The notes under the pieces were generated by a model. The model saw nothing but the letters and a program-made list of their open reading frames with translations, was not told the DNA's origin and made no database searches. Below are positions 34,731 to 44,224 of a stretch of DNA of 64,000 bases, in pieces. Position numbers and translations under genes: made by a program. The DNA is taken from the NCBI GenBank assembly GCA_902168115.1, contig CABHPB010000072.1:155695-219694 (forward strand), given 5' to 3'. This stretch comes from an uncultured Methylopila sp. GTDB taxonomy: Bacteria > Pseudomonadota > Alphaproteobacteria > Rhizobiales > Methylopilaceae. Positions within the stretch are counted from its first letter, which is position 1. The number at the start of each line of letters is the position of its first letter.

Positions 34731-36191
34731 TTAAGCGCGCGTTTCCGCCAGCAGCACGCCCGGATTGAACAGGCCCTTGGGATCGAGGGCGCGCTTCACC
34801 TCGCCGAACAGGTCGAGCTCGACCTCCGACTTCACGCCCGGCAGCAGGCCGCGCTTCAGCCGTCCGACGCCGTGCTCGGCCGCGATCGAGCCGCCATAGG
34901 CCGCGACGATGTCGTGGACGACCTCGTTCATCGCCTCCCAGCCCTTCAGGTACTCAGTCTTGTCGGCGCCGAGCGGCTGGGTGACGTTGAAGTGGATGTT
35001 GCCGTCGCCGAGATGGCCGAAGGCGACGACGCGCGCGCCGTCGAGATGCTTTTCGACGGCCGCCGTCGCCTCGACGATGAAGTCGGCGACGCGCGACAGC
35101 GGGATCGAGACGTCGTGCTTGATCGATCCGCCGGCGTGTCCCTGCGCCTCCGACAGTCCCAGCCGCAGCCGCCAGAACGCCGCCGTCTGGTCGCCGGAGG
35201 CGGCGATGGCGGCGTCCGTCACGATCTCCTGCTCGAACGCGGTCTCGAGGATGGCCTCGAGCGTCTGGTCGAGGCCGACCGAAAGCGGCGAGGAGAGCTC
35301 CAGCAGCACGTACCAGGGATGCGGCTCCGAAAGCGGGTCGCGGCTGTCGGCCATGTTGTCGACGACGAGCTTGAGCCCGAAGCGCGGCATCAGTTCGCAG
35401 CCGGTGAGCGACTGGCCGGCGCGTTCGCGCGCGAGCCGGAACAGTTTCAGCGCCGCATGGACGTCCGGCACGGCGACGAAGGCGGTCGCGACCTCGCGCG
35501 GGGCCGGGAACAGCTTTATCACGGCCGCCGTCACCACGCCGAGGGTCCCTTCGGAGCCGATGAAGAGGTGCTTCAGGTCGTAGCCGGTGTTGTCTTTCCT
35601 CAGCCGTCTCAGCCCGTTCCAGATCCGTCCGTCCGGAAGCACCGCCTCGATTCCGAGCACGAGGTCGCGGGTGTTGCCGTAGGCGAGGACGCCGGTGCCG
35701 CCGGCGTTGGAGGCGATGTTGCCGCCGATGGTGCAGGTGCCTTCCGAGCCGAGGCTCAGGGGAAAAAGGCGGTCGGCCTGCTCGGCCGCCTCCTGCACCC
35801 GCTGCAGGGTGACGCCCGCCTCGACGACCATCAGGTTCTCGTCCGGGTCGACGTCGCGGATGCGGTCGAGTTTTTTGGTCGAGAGCAGGATCATGCCGCC
35901 GGACGCATCCGGCGTCTGGCCGCCGACGAGCCCGGTGTTGCCGCCCTGGGTGACCACGGGGATGGACAATTCGTTGGCAAGCCGTACCACGCTGGCCACC
36001 TGTTCCACCGACCGCGGCGTCACGACGAGCCCGGCCTTGCCCTGATAGAGGCCGCGCGGCTCGACCAGCAGCGGCGCGGCGGCGTCCGCCTCCAGCACGT
36101 CGCGGGGGCCGACGAGCGCGGCGAACCGATCGATCGTCTCCTGCGGCAGCGGACGGAAGGGAGAAGCGGCGGCGTCGGGGGGCGGGCTCAT
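34731..36191 (-). CDS. FAD-linked D-2-hydroxyacid dehydrogenase (D-2-hydroxyglutarate/D-lactate type)
   Basis: 486 residues. The FAD-binding PCMH domain includes VVTQGGNTGLVGGQTPD and GSEGTCTIGGNIASNAGGTGVLAYGNTRDLVLG. The C-terminal FAD-oxidase C domain ends with the metal-binding histidines VVAFGHLGDGNIHFNV and the signature SIAAEHGVGRLKRGLL. This is the D2HGDH/GlcD-like family, oxidising D-2-hydroxyglutarate, D-lactate or a similar acid to the keto acid. Cytosolic or membrane-peripheral. Exact substrate not decidable. Confidence 0.92.
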   Translation of the reverse strand: MSPPPDAAASPFRPLPQETIDRFAALVGPRDVLEADAAAPLLVEPRGLYQGKAGLVVTPRSVEQVASVVRLANELSIPVVTQGGNTGLVGGQTPDASGGMILLSTKKLDRIRDVDPDENLMVVEAGVTLQRVQEAAEQADRLFPLSLGSEGTCTIGGNIASNAGGTGVLAYGNTRDLVLGIEAVLPDGRIWNGLRRLRKDNTGYDLKHLFIGSEGTLGVVTAAVIKLFPAPREVATAFVAVPDVHAALKLFRLARERAGQSLTGCELMPRFGLKLVVDNMADSRDPLSEPHPWYVLLELSSPLSVGLDQTLEAILETAFEQEIVTDAAIAASGDQTAAFWRLRLGLSEAQGHAGGSIKHDVSIPLSRVADFIVEATAAVEKHLDGARVVAFGHLGDGNIHFNVTQPLGADKTEYLKGWEAMNEVVHDIVAAYGGSIAAEHGVGRLKRGLLPGVKSEVELDLFGEVKRALDPKGLFNPGVLLAETRA

Positions 36192-36226
36192 GCGGGCATT
36201 TTAGGCGTGCGAGGCCGAGCTGTCGC

Positions 36227-36666
36227 TCAGTTTGCGTCGCCATGCTCCGGCGACCGGACGGACACGCCGAGAAGCGGTCCCGCCGCCAAGATCCTCCGGT
36301 CGAACGTCCAGACCGTCGCGCCATGCTCTGATGCGACGGCGAGATGGAGCGCGTCGCCGCCCTTAAGGCCGATCGAATGCTGATCGGCGAAGCTCGCGGC
36401 CTTTCGGAAGTGGGGGCTGGTCAGCGGCAGCACGACAAAGCTTTCCGCTGACATTCTCTTGAACGTCGAAAGGGCGGCGGCGCGCTGGTCGAGCGAAATC
36501 TGGCCGGTGCGGAGCTTGATCGACAGCGCCGAAGACATTTCGACGATTGTCCAATCGCTGATGGAGAGTTCGCCCGGCGCCTGAGCCGCCAGCCAGTCCT
36601 GGGCGATGACCGTGGAGGCCTCGTTCGAGAGAGCGGCGACCAGCAGCGACGTGTCGACGTAGAGCA

Positions 36667-36667
<1 letters not shown>
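36227..36667 (-). CDS. vapC: PIN-domain toxin (VapC type), second pair
   Basis: 146 residues. The four acidic PIN residues are Asp5 (LYVDTSLLV), Glu43 (TIVEMSSAL), Asp105 ([10 protein letters not shown]) and Asp123 (WTFDRRIL). This is an RNase toxin, with start codon overlapping the antitoxin stop by one base (TGATG). It differs clearly from the first VapC at 15170, so the pairs are not a duplication. It appears intact and lies next to the FAD dehydrogenase, convergent with nothing. Confidence 0.92.
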
Positions 36668-36938
<271 letters not shown>

Positions 36939-36967
36939 TATACAGGAGAACGCCGGCCCGTTCCAGA

Positions 36968-37963
36968 TCAGTCCGACGAAGAGCGTGGCGCGGCTGCACG
37001 CGCCAGCCGGTCGCGGATGGCCTCGCCGAGGCCGTGCGCGGGGATCGGCGCGACGGCGATCGTCGCCGCGCCGGTGGCGTCGAGGGCGCGCAGGCAGGAG
37101 AACAGGCGGGCGGCGGCCTCCACGAGGTCGCCCGAGGCGCTCAGCGTCTCGTGCGCGACGGCCCTGCCGCGCAGACCCTCCCCGTCGGGACCGAAGCCGA
37201 GATAGGCCTCGCCCTCGAAAACCTCCTCCACGTCGAGCCGGACCTTCGCGGCGGGGGCGTAGTGCGAGGCGAGGCGGCCGGGGGCGAGGGGGGCGTGCTC
37301 GTCGACGATCGCCTCGGCGAGCGGGCGGCCGGTCACCGCCTCGATCGCCGCACGGGCGAGGCCGCCTGGGCGCAGCAGGCGCGGGGTCCCGTCCGTCAGC
37401 GCCACGATCGTGCTCTCCAGCCCGACGCGGGTCGGGCCGCCGTCGACGACGGCGTCGATTCGACCGGTCAGGTCCGCCAGCACGTGATCGGCAATCGTCG
37501 GGCTGATGCGACCCGAGCGATTTGCGGAGGGGGCCGCGATCGGCCGGCCGGCGGCCTCGATCAGCGCGCGCGCGACCGGATGGTCGGGCACCCGCAGCGC
37601 CACGGTGTCGAGGCCTGCGCGGACGATGTCGGAGACCGGGCAGTCCGGCGCGACCGGCACGACCAGCGTCAGCGGGCCGGGCCAGAAGGCTTCCGCGAGT
37701 TTCCGGGCGGTCTCGTCGAAGCGCCCGATCGCCTCCGCCGCCGTAAGCGAGGCGACATGCGAGATCAGCGGATTGAAGGACGGCCGCCCCTTGGCCGCGT
37801 AGAGCCGCGCCACGGCCTCGCCGTCGGTCGCGTCGGCGCCGAGGCCGTAGACGGTCTCCGTCGGAAACGCGACGAGGCCGCCCTGCGCGAGCAGGCGCCC
37901 GGCCTCCGCCGCGTCCTCGGCGGCGAGGCGGCGCGTCGCCTTGTTGAAACCGTCGCCCGGCAC
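36968..37963 (-). CDS. L-threonylcarbamoyladenylate synthase (Sua5/TsaC family)
   Basis: 331 residues from GTG at 37963. The YrdC domain has VAFPTETVYGLGADA, AAKGRPSFNPLISHV and APSANRSGRISPT. The shorter C-terminal Sua5 domain begins at LASHYAPAAKVRLD. It makes threonylcarbamoyl-AMP for the tRNA t6A37 modification. An ATG at 38038 would add 25 poorly conserved residues (many Pro/Arg); the GTG matches the usual N-terminus better. It is divergent from the acyl-CoA dehydrogenase gene, with 110 bases between. Confidence 0.9.
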   Translation of the reverse strand: MPGDGFNKATRRLAAEDAAEAGRLLAQGGLVAFPTETVYGLGADATDGEAVARLYAAKGRPSFNPLISHVASLTAAEAIGRFDETARKLAEAFWPGPLTLVVPVAPDCPVSDIVRAGLDTVALRVPDHPVARALIEAAGRPIAAPSANRSGRISPTIADHVLADLTGRIDAVVDGGPTRVGLESTIVALTDGTPRLLRPGGLARAAIEAVTGRPLAEAIVDEHAPLAPGRLASHYAPAAKVRLDVEEVFEGEAYLGFGPDGEGLRGRAVAHETLSASGDLVEAAARLFSCLRALDATGAATIAVAPIPAHGLGEAIRDRLARAAAPRSSSD

Positions 37964-38073
37964 GGGTCGCGTTCGTCCTTCTGTCCGGTGGCCGAAAGGG
38001 TTTTGGGGGCATAGATCGGGCGGGCCGCCGGTCGTCAAGCCGCGGCCGAATGCGAACGCCCTCGGAGCCTTAA

Positions 38074-39852
38074 ATGACCTATCGCGCGCCGGTCGCCGAC
38101 ATGCTGTTCACGCTGGAGCACGCGGCCGGCCTCGCCGCGGCGCGGGGCGAGGGTCTTTACGCCGAGCTCGACGGCGACACGCTGTCGGCGATCCTCGAGG
38201 AAGCCGGGAGCTTTGCGACCGAGAAGATCGCGCCGCTCAACGCCGTCGGCGACCGGCAGGGCTGCCGCCTCGCCGAGGGCCGCGTCTCGACGCCTGACGG
38301 CTGGGCCGAGACCTACCGGGAATGGGCGGCGGCCGGCTGGAACACGATCCTTGCCGACGAGGCGCATGGCGGGCAGGGGATGCCGACGGCGGTCTGGGCG
38401 CTCGCGAGCGAGCTCTGGAGCCAGGGTTCGGTCGCCTTCGGGCTCTGCCCGCTGCTGACGCAGGGCGCGGTCGAGGCGCTGGAGCATCACGCCTCGGACG
38501 AGCTTAAGGCCACGTGGCTTACAAAACTCGTCTCGGGCGAGTGGACCGCCACCATGAACCTCACCGAGCCGCAGGCGGGCTCGGACCTCGCGCTCCTAAA
38601 GGCGCGCGCCGAGCGCGCCGGCGACGGGACCTACAAAATCTTCGGCCAAAAAATCTTCATCACCTATGGCGAGCACGAGATGGCGGACGACATCGTCCAT
38701 CTGGTGCTGGCGCGCCTGCCCGACGCGCCGGAAGGCACGCGCGGCATCTCGCTGTTCCTGGTCCCGAAGCTGCTGCTCGACGAGAGCGGGACGCCTGCGA
38801 CGCGCAACGACGTGGTCTGCGCCGGCATCGAGGAGAAGCTCGGCATCCACGGCTCGCCGACCTGCACCATGGTCTATGGCGACAAGGGCGGCGCGACCGG
38901 CTGGCTCGTCGGCGAGGAGCATCGCGGCCTCGCCTGCATGTTCACGATGATGAACAACGCGCGCCTCGCCGTCGGTCTGCAGGGCGTCGCGCTCGCCGAG
39001 CGGGCGACCCAGCACGCGCTCGCCTTCGCCCATGAGCGCAGGCAGGGCAGGGCTGAAGGCGCCGCCGGCGCAGCGCCGATCGTCGCCCATCCGGACGTCA
39101 GGCGCATGCTTCTGACCATGCGCGCCATGACGGCGGCTGCGCGCGGCGTCTGCTATCGGGCGGCGGTCGAGCTCGACCGGGCGCGGTTTTCGGAGGACGA
39201 GGCGGAGGCGAAGGCGGCGCAGGAGCGGGCGAGCCTGCTGATCCCGATCGCCAAGGCGTTCGGCACCGACATCGGCTGCGAGGTCGCCTCGCTCGGCGTA
39301 CAGGTCTTCGGCGGCATGGGCTATGTCGAGGAGACCGGCGCCGCCCAGTTCCTGCGCGACGCGCGCATCACGCCGATCTACGAGGGCACCAATGGCGTCC
39401 AGGCGATCGACCTCGTGACGCGCAAGCTTCCGCAGTCGGGCGGCGAGACCGCTCGCGGGGTCATCGCGTCCCTGCGCGGGAGCGCGAGCCGGGCCGCCGA
39501 GGCGCATCCGCACGGCCTCGGCCACTCGGCGCGGAGGCTCGACGAGGCCGTCGACGCCCTCGAAAGCGCGACCGCCTGGCTCGCCGCGTCCGAGCGCTCG
39601 CCCGCCGAGGCGCTCGCCGGAGCGACGCCGTATCTGAGGCTGTTCGCGCTGGCGGCGGGCGGGGCGTGCCTCGTCGACGAGGCGCTGGCGGCGGCGAAGA
39701 CCAACGACGCGCAGGCCGCAAGGTCGAAGGCGGCGGTCGCGCGGTTCTTCGCCGAGAACCTGCTGACGGCGGCCGCGGGTCTGGAGCTCAGCGTCACGGA
39801 AGGCGCCGGGTCGCTGGCGGGCGAAGACGTGGAAGCCGCGCTGGCGGTCTGA
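38074..39852 (+). CDS. Acyl-CoA dehydrogenase (FadE-like, long form)
   Basis: 592 residues, the long acyl-CoA dehydrogenase form with an extra C-terminal domain. MNLTEPQAGSDLALLKARAER and GQKIFITYGEHEMADDIVHLVLARLPDAPEGTRGISLFLVPK form the flavin region. YEGTNGVQAIDLVTRKLP contains the glutamate used as catalytic base in the family. It oxidises acyl-CoA at C2-C3 with electrons passing to ETF. Chain-length preference is unknown. No partner hydratase is adjacent. Confidence 0.93.
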   Translation: MTYRAPVADMLFTLEHAAGLAAARGEGLYAELDGDTLSAILEEAGSFATEKIAPLNAVGDRQGCRLAEGRVSTPDGWAETYREWAAAGWNTILADEAHGGQGMPTAVWALASELWSQGSVAFGLCPLLTQGAVEALEHHASDELKATWLTKLVSGEWTATMNLTEPQAGSDLALLKARAERAGDGTYKIFGQKIFITYGEHEMADDIVHLVLARLPDAPEGTRGISLFLVPKLLLDESGTPATRNDVVCAGIEEKLGIHGSPTCTMVYGDKGGATGWLVGEEHRGLACMFTMMNNARLAVGLQGVALAERATQHALAFAHERRQGRAEGAAGAAPIVAHPDVRRMLLTMRAMTAAARGVCYRAAVELDRARFSEDEAEAKAAQERASLLIPIAKAFGTDIGCEVASLGVQVFGGMGYVEETGAAQFLRDARITPIYEGTNGVQAIDLVTRKLPQSGGETARGVIASLRGSASRAAEAHPHGLGHSARRLDEAVDALESATAWLAASERSPAEALAGATPYLRLFALAAGGACLVDEALAAAKTNDAQAARSKAAVARFFAENLLTAAAGLELSVTEGAGSLAGEDVEAALAV

Positions 39853-39887
39853 GGGCCTACGATCGCCCGAGTTCAAACTCTTTAATT

Positions 39888-39906
39888 GCTCCTCAGCATG
39901 AGGAGC
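39888..39906. repeat. Short palindromic element GCTCCTCA-N3-TGAGGAGC
   Basis: A perfect 8-bp inverted repeat with three-base loop, between the convergent acyl-CoA dehydrogenase and RlmD-like genes. It probably serves as a shared 3'-end hairpin. The same motif style is common between alphaproteobacterial genes. Confidence 0.4.
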
Positions 39907-39940
39907 GGGGAAGCGAGACGCCGCTGCGGTGGGCCTAAGC

Positions 39941-41179
39941 CTAACGTCCGAAAATCCCGACCGCCTCGACATGCGCCGAGTGGCGGAACTGGTCGACCGG
40001 CGTCAGCGCCTTCAGTGTGTAGCCGCCGTTGACCAGAATCCGGGCGTCGCGGGCGAACGTCGTCGCGTTGCAACTGACTGCGACGACCGTCTTCACCTTC
40101 GACGCCGCCAGCGCGCGGGACTGGGCTTCGGCGCCGGCGCGGGGCGGGTCGAAGACGACGGCGTCGAAGCGATCGAGCTCCTTCGCGGTCAAGGGCCGGC
40201 GGAACAGGTCGCGCGCCTCCGCCGTCACGCGCTTGAGGCCTTGCGCCGTTCGGAAGGCGGCGTCGAGCGCGGCGATCGAAGCCTTTTCCGAATCCGCCGC
40301 GAACACCTCGGCCTTCTCCGCGAGCCGCAAGGCGAAGGCGCCTGAGCCGCAGAACAGGTCGGCGACGCGCTTCGCCTTTCCCACCCCCTCGACCGCCAGC
40401 GCGCCGAGGATCGCCTCGCCCTCGGCGGTGGCCTGCAGGAAGCCGCCCGGCGGCGGCGTCAGCCGCGCCCGGCCGACCTGCAGCAGCGGTTTTCGGCGCG
40501 CGACGACCACGTCGCCATGGATCGAGAGGCGCGCGAGGTCGAGGTCCTCGGCAAGTCGCACGAGCCGGAGCCGCAAATCCTCGGAGACCGGGCCGGACCC
40601 GCGCGCGTCGAGGTCGAGGCCGGACTCAGTCGCGGTGACGAGCAGGTCGAGCGGCTTGCGCTTGGCCGCCAGCGTCTTGGCGACCGCACGTGCGGCGGGC
40701 AGCGCGCCGGCCATCTGTGGGGCGAGCAATGGGCAGTCGGCGAGCGCGACGATGGAATGGCTGCGCGCCTCGGAGAAGCCGGTGACGACGCGGCCGTCCG
40801 GCGCGATGCGGGCGTGGAAGGTCGCGCGGCGGCGCCCCGCGCCATGGGCGTCGATGGCGGGCGCGGTCACCTCAGTGACCGAAAGCCGCTCGCGCGCAAA
40901 GGCTTCGATCAAGAGCTCGCGCTTCCAGTTGAGCGCGGGAGCTTGCGCAAACTCCTGCGTCGCGCAGCCGCCGCAGCGGCCGACTTCAGGGCAGTAGGCG
41001 TCGACGCGGTCGGGCGAAGGCTCGATGACGTCGAGCAGTTCGGCCCGGTCGCCATCGCGGTCGGCGAGCACCAGTTCGCCCGGCAGCGCGCGCGCGACGA
41101 AGACCTGGCCGCCCGTGGCGGCGGCGATCCCGTCGCCGCGCGCGCCGAGGCGTTCGATGCGGAGCCGCTCAACCGTCAC
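39941..41179 (-). CDS. RNA (uracil-5) methyltransferase, RlmD/TrmA family
   Basis: 412 residues from GTG at 41179. A TRAM-like N-terminal domain and an Fe-S motif with cysteines YCPEVGRCGGCATQEF come first. The SAM motif is ADLFCGSGAFAL, and DPPRAG is followed by the nucleophile cysteine in VAVSCNATTFARDARIL. This family makes m5U in 23S rRNA or tRNA; the Fe-S cysteines favour RlmC/RlmD. An ATG at 41206 would extend it by nine residues. It overlaps the tlyA end by 11 bases. Confidence 0.9.
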   Translation of the reverse strand: MTVERLRIERLGARGDGIAAATGGQVFVARALPGELVLADRDGDRAELLDVIEPSPDRVDAYCPEVGRCGGCATQEFAQAPALNWKRELLIEAFARERLSVTEVTAPAIDAHGAGRRRATFHARIAPDGRVVTGFSEARSHSIVALADCPLLAPQMAGALPAARAVAKTLAAKRKPLDLLVTATESGLDLDARGSGPVSEDLRLRLVRLAEDLDLARLSIHGDVVVARRKPLLQVGRARLTPPPGGFLQATAEGEAILGALAVEGVGKAKRVADLFCGSGAFALRLAEKAEVFAADSEKASIAALDAAFRTAQGLKRVTAEARDLFRRPLTAKELDRFDAVVFDPPRAGAEAQSRALAASKVKTVVAVSCNATTFARDARILVNGGYTLKALTPVDQFRHSAHVEAVGIFGR

Positions 41180-41912
41180 GGCGGGCCGCCAACAGATATT
41201 CGACATTGCCGTCGCCGCCGTGGATAGGGGATTCTATGACGCCGACGACGTCGAGCCCGAGCTCCGCCGCGAGCGTCTTCGCGCCCTCGACCGCGGCGAG
41301 GCGGGCGGCCTCGTCCTTCACCACGCCGCCCTTGCCGATCTCACGCTTGCCGACCTCGAACTGCGGCTTCACCAGCGCGACCAGCGAAAAACTCCACGCC
41401 GCCAGCGCGACGGCCGCAGGAAGCGCGACGCGCAGGGGGGCGAAGCTGACGTCGATCGTGACGATGCGCGGGCGGGCCGGCAGGGCGTCAGGCGAGAGAT
41501 CGCGGATGTCGGTTCCCTCAAGGCTCTTTACGCGCGGATCCGCGGCGATCTTCGCGTGCAGCTGGCCGCGGCCGACGTCGACGGCCGTCACATGGGACGC
41601 GCCGCGCGCCAGCAGCACTTCAGTGAAGCCGCCGGTCGAGGCGCCGACGTCGAGCGCCGGTAGGCCGGCGACGGCGATCCCGAAGTGATCCAGCGCGAAG
41701 GCGAGCTTCACCCCGCCGCGGGAGACGTAAGGATGGGCGGCCTGCGCCTCGATTGCGGCGTCCGGCGGCAGCGTGTCTGAGGCGCGGCGCACGACGGCCC
41801 CGTCGGCGGTGACGAAGCCGGCCGAGATCGCGGCCTGCGCCTTGGCGCGGCTCTCGAAGAAGCCGCGCTCGACCAGCAGCAGGTCGGCGCGGCGGCGGGG
41901 AAGGGGCGTCAT
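41169..41912 (-). CDS. tlyA: TlyA family rRNA 2'-O-methyltransferase/hemolysin-like
   Basis: 247 residues. An N-terminal S4 RNA-binding domain (RRADLLLVERGFFESRAKAQAAISAGFVTADGAV) is followed by an FtsJ-like methyltransferase domain (LDVGASTGGFTEVLLARGASHVTAVDVGRGQ, VTIDVSFAPLRVALPA, LVKPQFE). TlyA methylates rRNA ribose in mycobacteria. It is usually next to dxs in alphaproteobacteria, but dxs is absent here. ATG at 41912 is used; in-frame ATGs at 41942 and 42008 are less typical. Operon with the RlmD-like gene. Confidence 0.92.
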   Translation of the reverse strand: MTPLPRRRADLLLVERGFFESRAKAQAAISAGFVTADGAVVRRASDTLPPDAAIEAQAAHPYVSRGGVKLAFALDHFGIAVAGLPALDVGASTGGFTEVLLARGASHVTAVDVGRGQLHAKIAADPRVKSLEGTDIRDLSPDALPARPRIVTIDVSFAPLRVALPAAVALAAWSFSLVALVKPQFEVGKREIGKGGVVKDEAARLAAVEGAKTLAAELGLDVVGVIESPIHGGDGNVEYLLAARRDG

Positions 41913-41955
41913 AAGCGGGGTCCGAACATCGCGCGCAGCCATAGCAGACTCTGGC

Positions 41956-42861
41956 TCACGCGCGCGCGGCGTCGATCTCGGCGGCGCCGACCCGCGCCGC
42001 GAGCTCACGGAAGCCGGCGAGCGCCGGGTTGGGGTTGTCCTCGCTCCAGATGGCGTGAAGTTCTGCGCGCGCGGGGCCGAGGTCGATTGGGCGGAAGGTG
42101 ACGTTGTCGAAGCAGGCGTTGCGGGCCGAGGCCGGGACGATGGCGAGGCCGAGGCCCGCGCCGACCAGCGACAGGATCGCCTGCGCGTGCATCAGGCGCT
42201 GGACGACGAGCGGCCGGATCGAGCGCGCGGCGAGCGCCGGCTCGATGACCGAATGGAGGTGCCGAGCCTCTGGCGAATAGAGGATCATCGGCGCGCCGCT
42301 CAGCTGCGAGGGCTCGGGCCGGCGGCGGGAGGCGAGCGGATGCGAGGCCGGCAGCGCGAGCGCGAGCGGTTCGGCTTCCGCGAGCGCGGAGCGGACCCGC
42401 GCGATCTCGGACACCGGCCGGACGAAGCCGACGTCGAGCCGGCCGAGTTCGACTGCCTCGACCTGCGCAGCGGAGTCCATCTCGTGCAGCGTCAGCTGAA
42501 GGCCCGGCTGCTCGGCGGCGGCGAGGGCGGCAAGGCGCGGCAGGAAGCCGTAGGTGGTCGCGCCGACGAAGCCGACCGACAGGGCGCCGGTCGTCGCCTG
42601 CGCCGCCCGTCGCGCCGCGACCGTCGCGGCCTCGCTCCGGCGAAGGATCGCCTGCGCCTCGGCGAGGAAGGCGTGGCCACCGGGCGTGAGCGCGACGCTG
42701 CGCGTGGTGCGCGTCAGCAGTTTCACGTCGAGCTCGCGCTCCAGCGCCTGGATCTGGCGGCTCAGCGGCGGCTGGGTGATGTTCAGCCGCCGCGCCGCGC
42801 GCCCGAAGTTGAGTTCGGTCGCGACGACGACGAAGGCGCGGAGCTGGGCGAGTTCGAACAT
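41956..42861 (-). CDS. LysR family regulator, divergent from the talarate/galactarate dehydratase
   Basis: 301 residues. The winged helix is MFELAQLRAFVVVATELNFGRAARRLNITQPPLSRQIQALERELDVKLLTRTTRSVALTP, followed by a type-2 periplasmic-binding effector domain. The start at 42861 gives the canonical N-terminus. It is divergent from the dehydratase gene with 124 bases between the starts, so it most likely controls it, probably with a sugar-acid inducer. It is similar to the LysR at 46674-47567, especially in the DNA-binding half. Confidence 0.9.
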   Translation of the reverse strand: MFELAQLRAFVVVATELNFGRAARRLNITQPPLSRQIQALERELDVKLLTRTTRSVALTPGGHAFLAEAQAILRRSEAATVAARRAAQATTGALSVGFVGATTYGFLPRLAALAAAEQPGLQLTLHEMDSAAQVEAVELGRLDVGFVRPVSEIARVRSALAEAEPLALALPASHPLASRRRPEPSQLSGAPMILYSPEARHLHSVIEPALAARSIRPLVVQRLMHAQAILSLVGAGLGLAIVPASARNACFDNVTFRPIDLGPARAELHAIWSEDNPNPALAGFRELAARVGAAEIDAARA

Positions 42862-42985
42862 TGATGCCTGAGCGGTATCAAACAAATACGAACTTAGCCT
42901 TGGACGCGCACGAATGCGAGTGGCATCTCCTTGTCCCATCGAAACCAGACCGGCCCTCGAAGGCCGCAGCGACAGGGGGCCCGAA

Positions 42986-44185
42986 ATGTCCGTCACCGAC
43001 GCGCCGCGCACCATCCAGGCCATGGCCATGCAAGGCGGGCTGGAGGCCGGCGAGGCGACCACCGACCGGATCGCCTGGGTCAAGCTCTCGCTCGCCTTCC
43101 TGCCGCTCAAGCGCCCGATCAGCGACGCCAAGGTGCTGACCGGCCGGCAGAAGCCGCTGACCGAAGTCGCCATCCTGTTCTGCGAGATCGAGAGCCAGAA
43201 CGGCGCGAAGGGGCACGGCTTCTCCTATTCCAAGCGCGCCGGCGGCCCCGGCATGTTCGCCCACGCCAAGGAAATTTCGGGCGAGCTGATCGGCGAGGAT
43301 CCGAACGACATCGCGCGCATTTGGGAAAAGCTGGTCTGGGCCGGCGCCTCGGTCGGCCGCTCGGGGCTCGCGACGCAGGCGATCGCCGCCATGGACATCG
43401 CGCTCTGGGACATGAAGGCCAAGCGCGCGAACCTGCCGCTGGCGAAGCTCCTCGGCGCCCATCGCGACAGCGTTCAGGCCTACAACACCTCGGGCGGCTT
43501 CCTGTCCTCGCCGATCGAGGAGGTGCTGGAGAGCTGCGCGGCGCTGAAAGAGAAGGGCATCGGCGGCGTGAAGATCAAGGTCGGCCAGCCCGACCCGATG
43601 GTCGATTTGAAGCGCGTCGAGGCGGTGCGCAAGCTGCTCGGCGACGCCTTCCCGGTCGCGGTCGACGCCAACCAGCAGTGGGACCGCCCGACCGCCATGC
43701 GCGTCGGCCGCGCGCTCGAGCCGATGAACCTGTTCTGGATCGAGGAGCCGCTCGACGCCTATGACGCCGAGGGCCACGCCAGGCTCGCGGCGGCGCTCGA
43801 CACGCCGGTCGCGACCGGCGAGATGCTGACCAGCGTCGCCGAGCACTACGAGCTGATCCGCAACGACAGCGTCGACTTCATCCAGCCGGACGCGGGGCGC
43901 GTCGGCGGCATCACCCAGTTCCTGAAGATCACCGCCATGGCCGACTTCAAGGGACTGAAGATGGCGCCGCACTTCGCGATGGAGATCCATCTCCACCTCT
44001 GCGCCGCCTATCCGCGCGAGCCGTGGGTCGAGCACTTCGACTGGCTGGAGCCGCTGTTCGACGAGCGGCTGGAGTTGAAGAACGGCCGGATGATCGTGCC
44101 GAACCGCCCCGGCCTCGGTTTCACCATCTCCGAGCAGGCGCGCGCCTGGACGGTCGACAGCCACGAGGCCGGCAAGCGGCCATAA
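42986..44185 (+). CDS. L-talarate/galactarate dehydratase (enolase superfamily)
   Basis: 399 residues of mandelate racemase type. All catalytic residues described for Salmonella talarate/galactarate dehydratase are found, shifted by one: Lys196 and Lys198 (KIKVG), metal ligands Asp227, Glu253 and Glu279, His329 in APHF and Glu349. The capping domain carries YSKRAGGPGMFAHAKEI. It dehydrates talarate or galactarate to 5-keto-4-deoxyglucarate, with epimerase activity. AGGGGG precedes the ATG. The rest of the pathway (5-keto-4-deoxyglucarate aldolase or dehydratase) is not in the window. Confidence 0.92.
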   Translation: MSVTDAPRTIQAMAMQGGLEAGEATTDRIAWVKLSLAFLPLKRPISDAKVLTGRQKPLTEVAILFCEIESQNGAKGHGFSYSKRAGGPGMFAHAKEISGELIGEDPNDIARIWEKLVWAGASVGRSGLATQAIAAMDIALWDMKAKRANLPLAKLLGAHRDSVQAYNTSGGFLSSPIEEVLESCAALKEKGIGGVKIKVGQPDPMVDLKRVEAVRKLLGDAFPVAVDANQQWDRPTAMRVGRALEPMNLFWIEEPLDAYDAEGHARLAAALDTPVATGEMLTSVAEHYELIRNDSVDFIQPDAGRVGGITQFLKITAMADFKGLKMAPHFAMEIHLHLCAAYPREPWVEHFDWLEPLFDERLELKNGRMIVPNRPGLGFTISEQARAWTVDSHEAGKRP

Positions 44186-44196
44186 GCTGCGTGGCT

Positions 44197-44221
44197 TTGT
44201 CCCGGCCTTGAGCCGGGACAA
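44197..44221. terminator. Palindromic hairpin between convergent genes
   Basis: TTGTCCCGGC CTTGA GCCGGGACAA, a perfect 10-bp stem that lies in the 39-base gap between the convergent dehydratase and secreted-protein genes and can act for both. The sequence resembles a palindrome frequent in Hyphomicrobiales genomes. Confidence 0.6.
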
Positions 44222-44224
44222 GGC

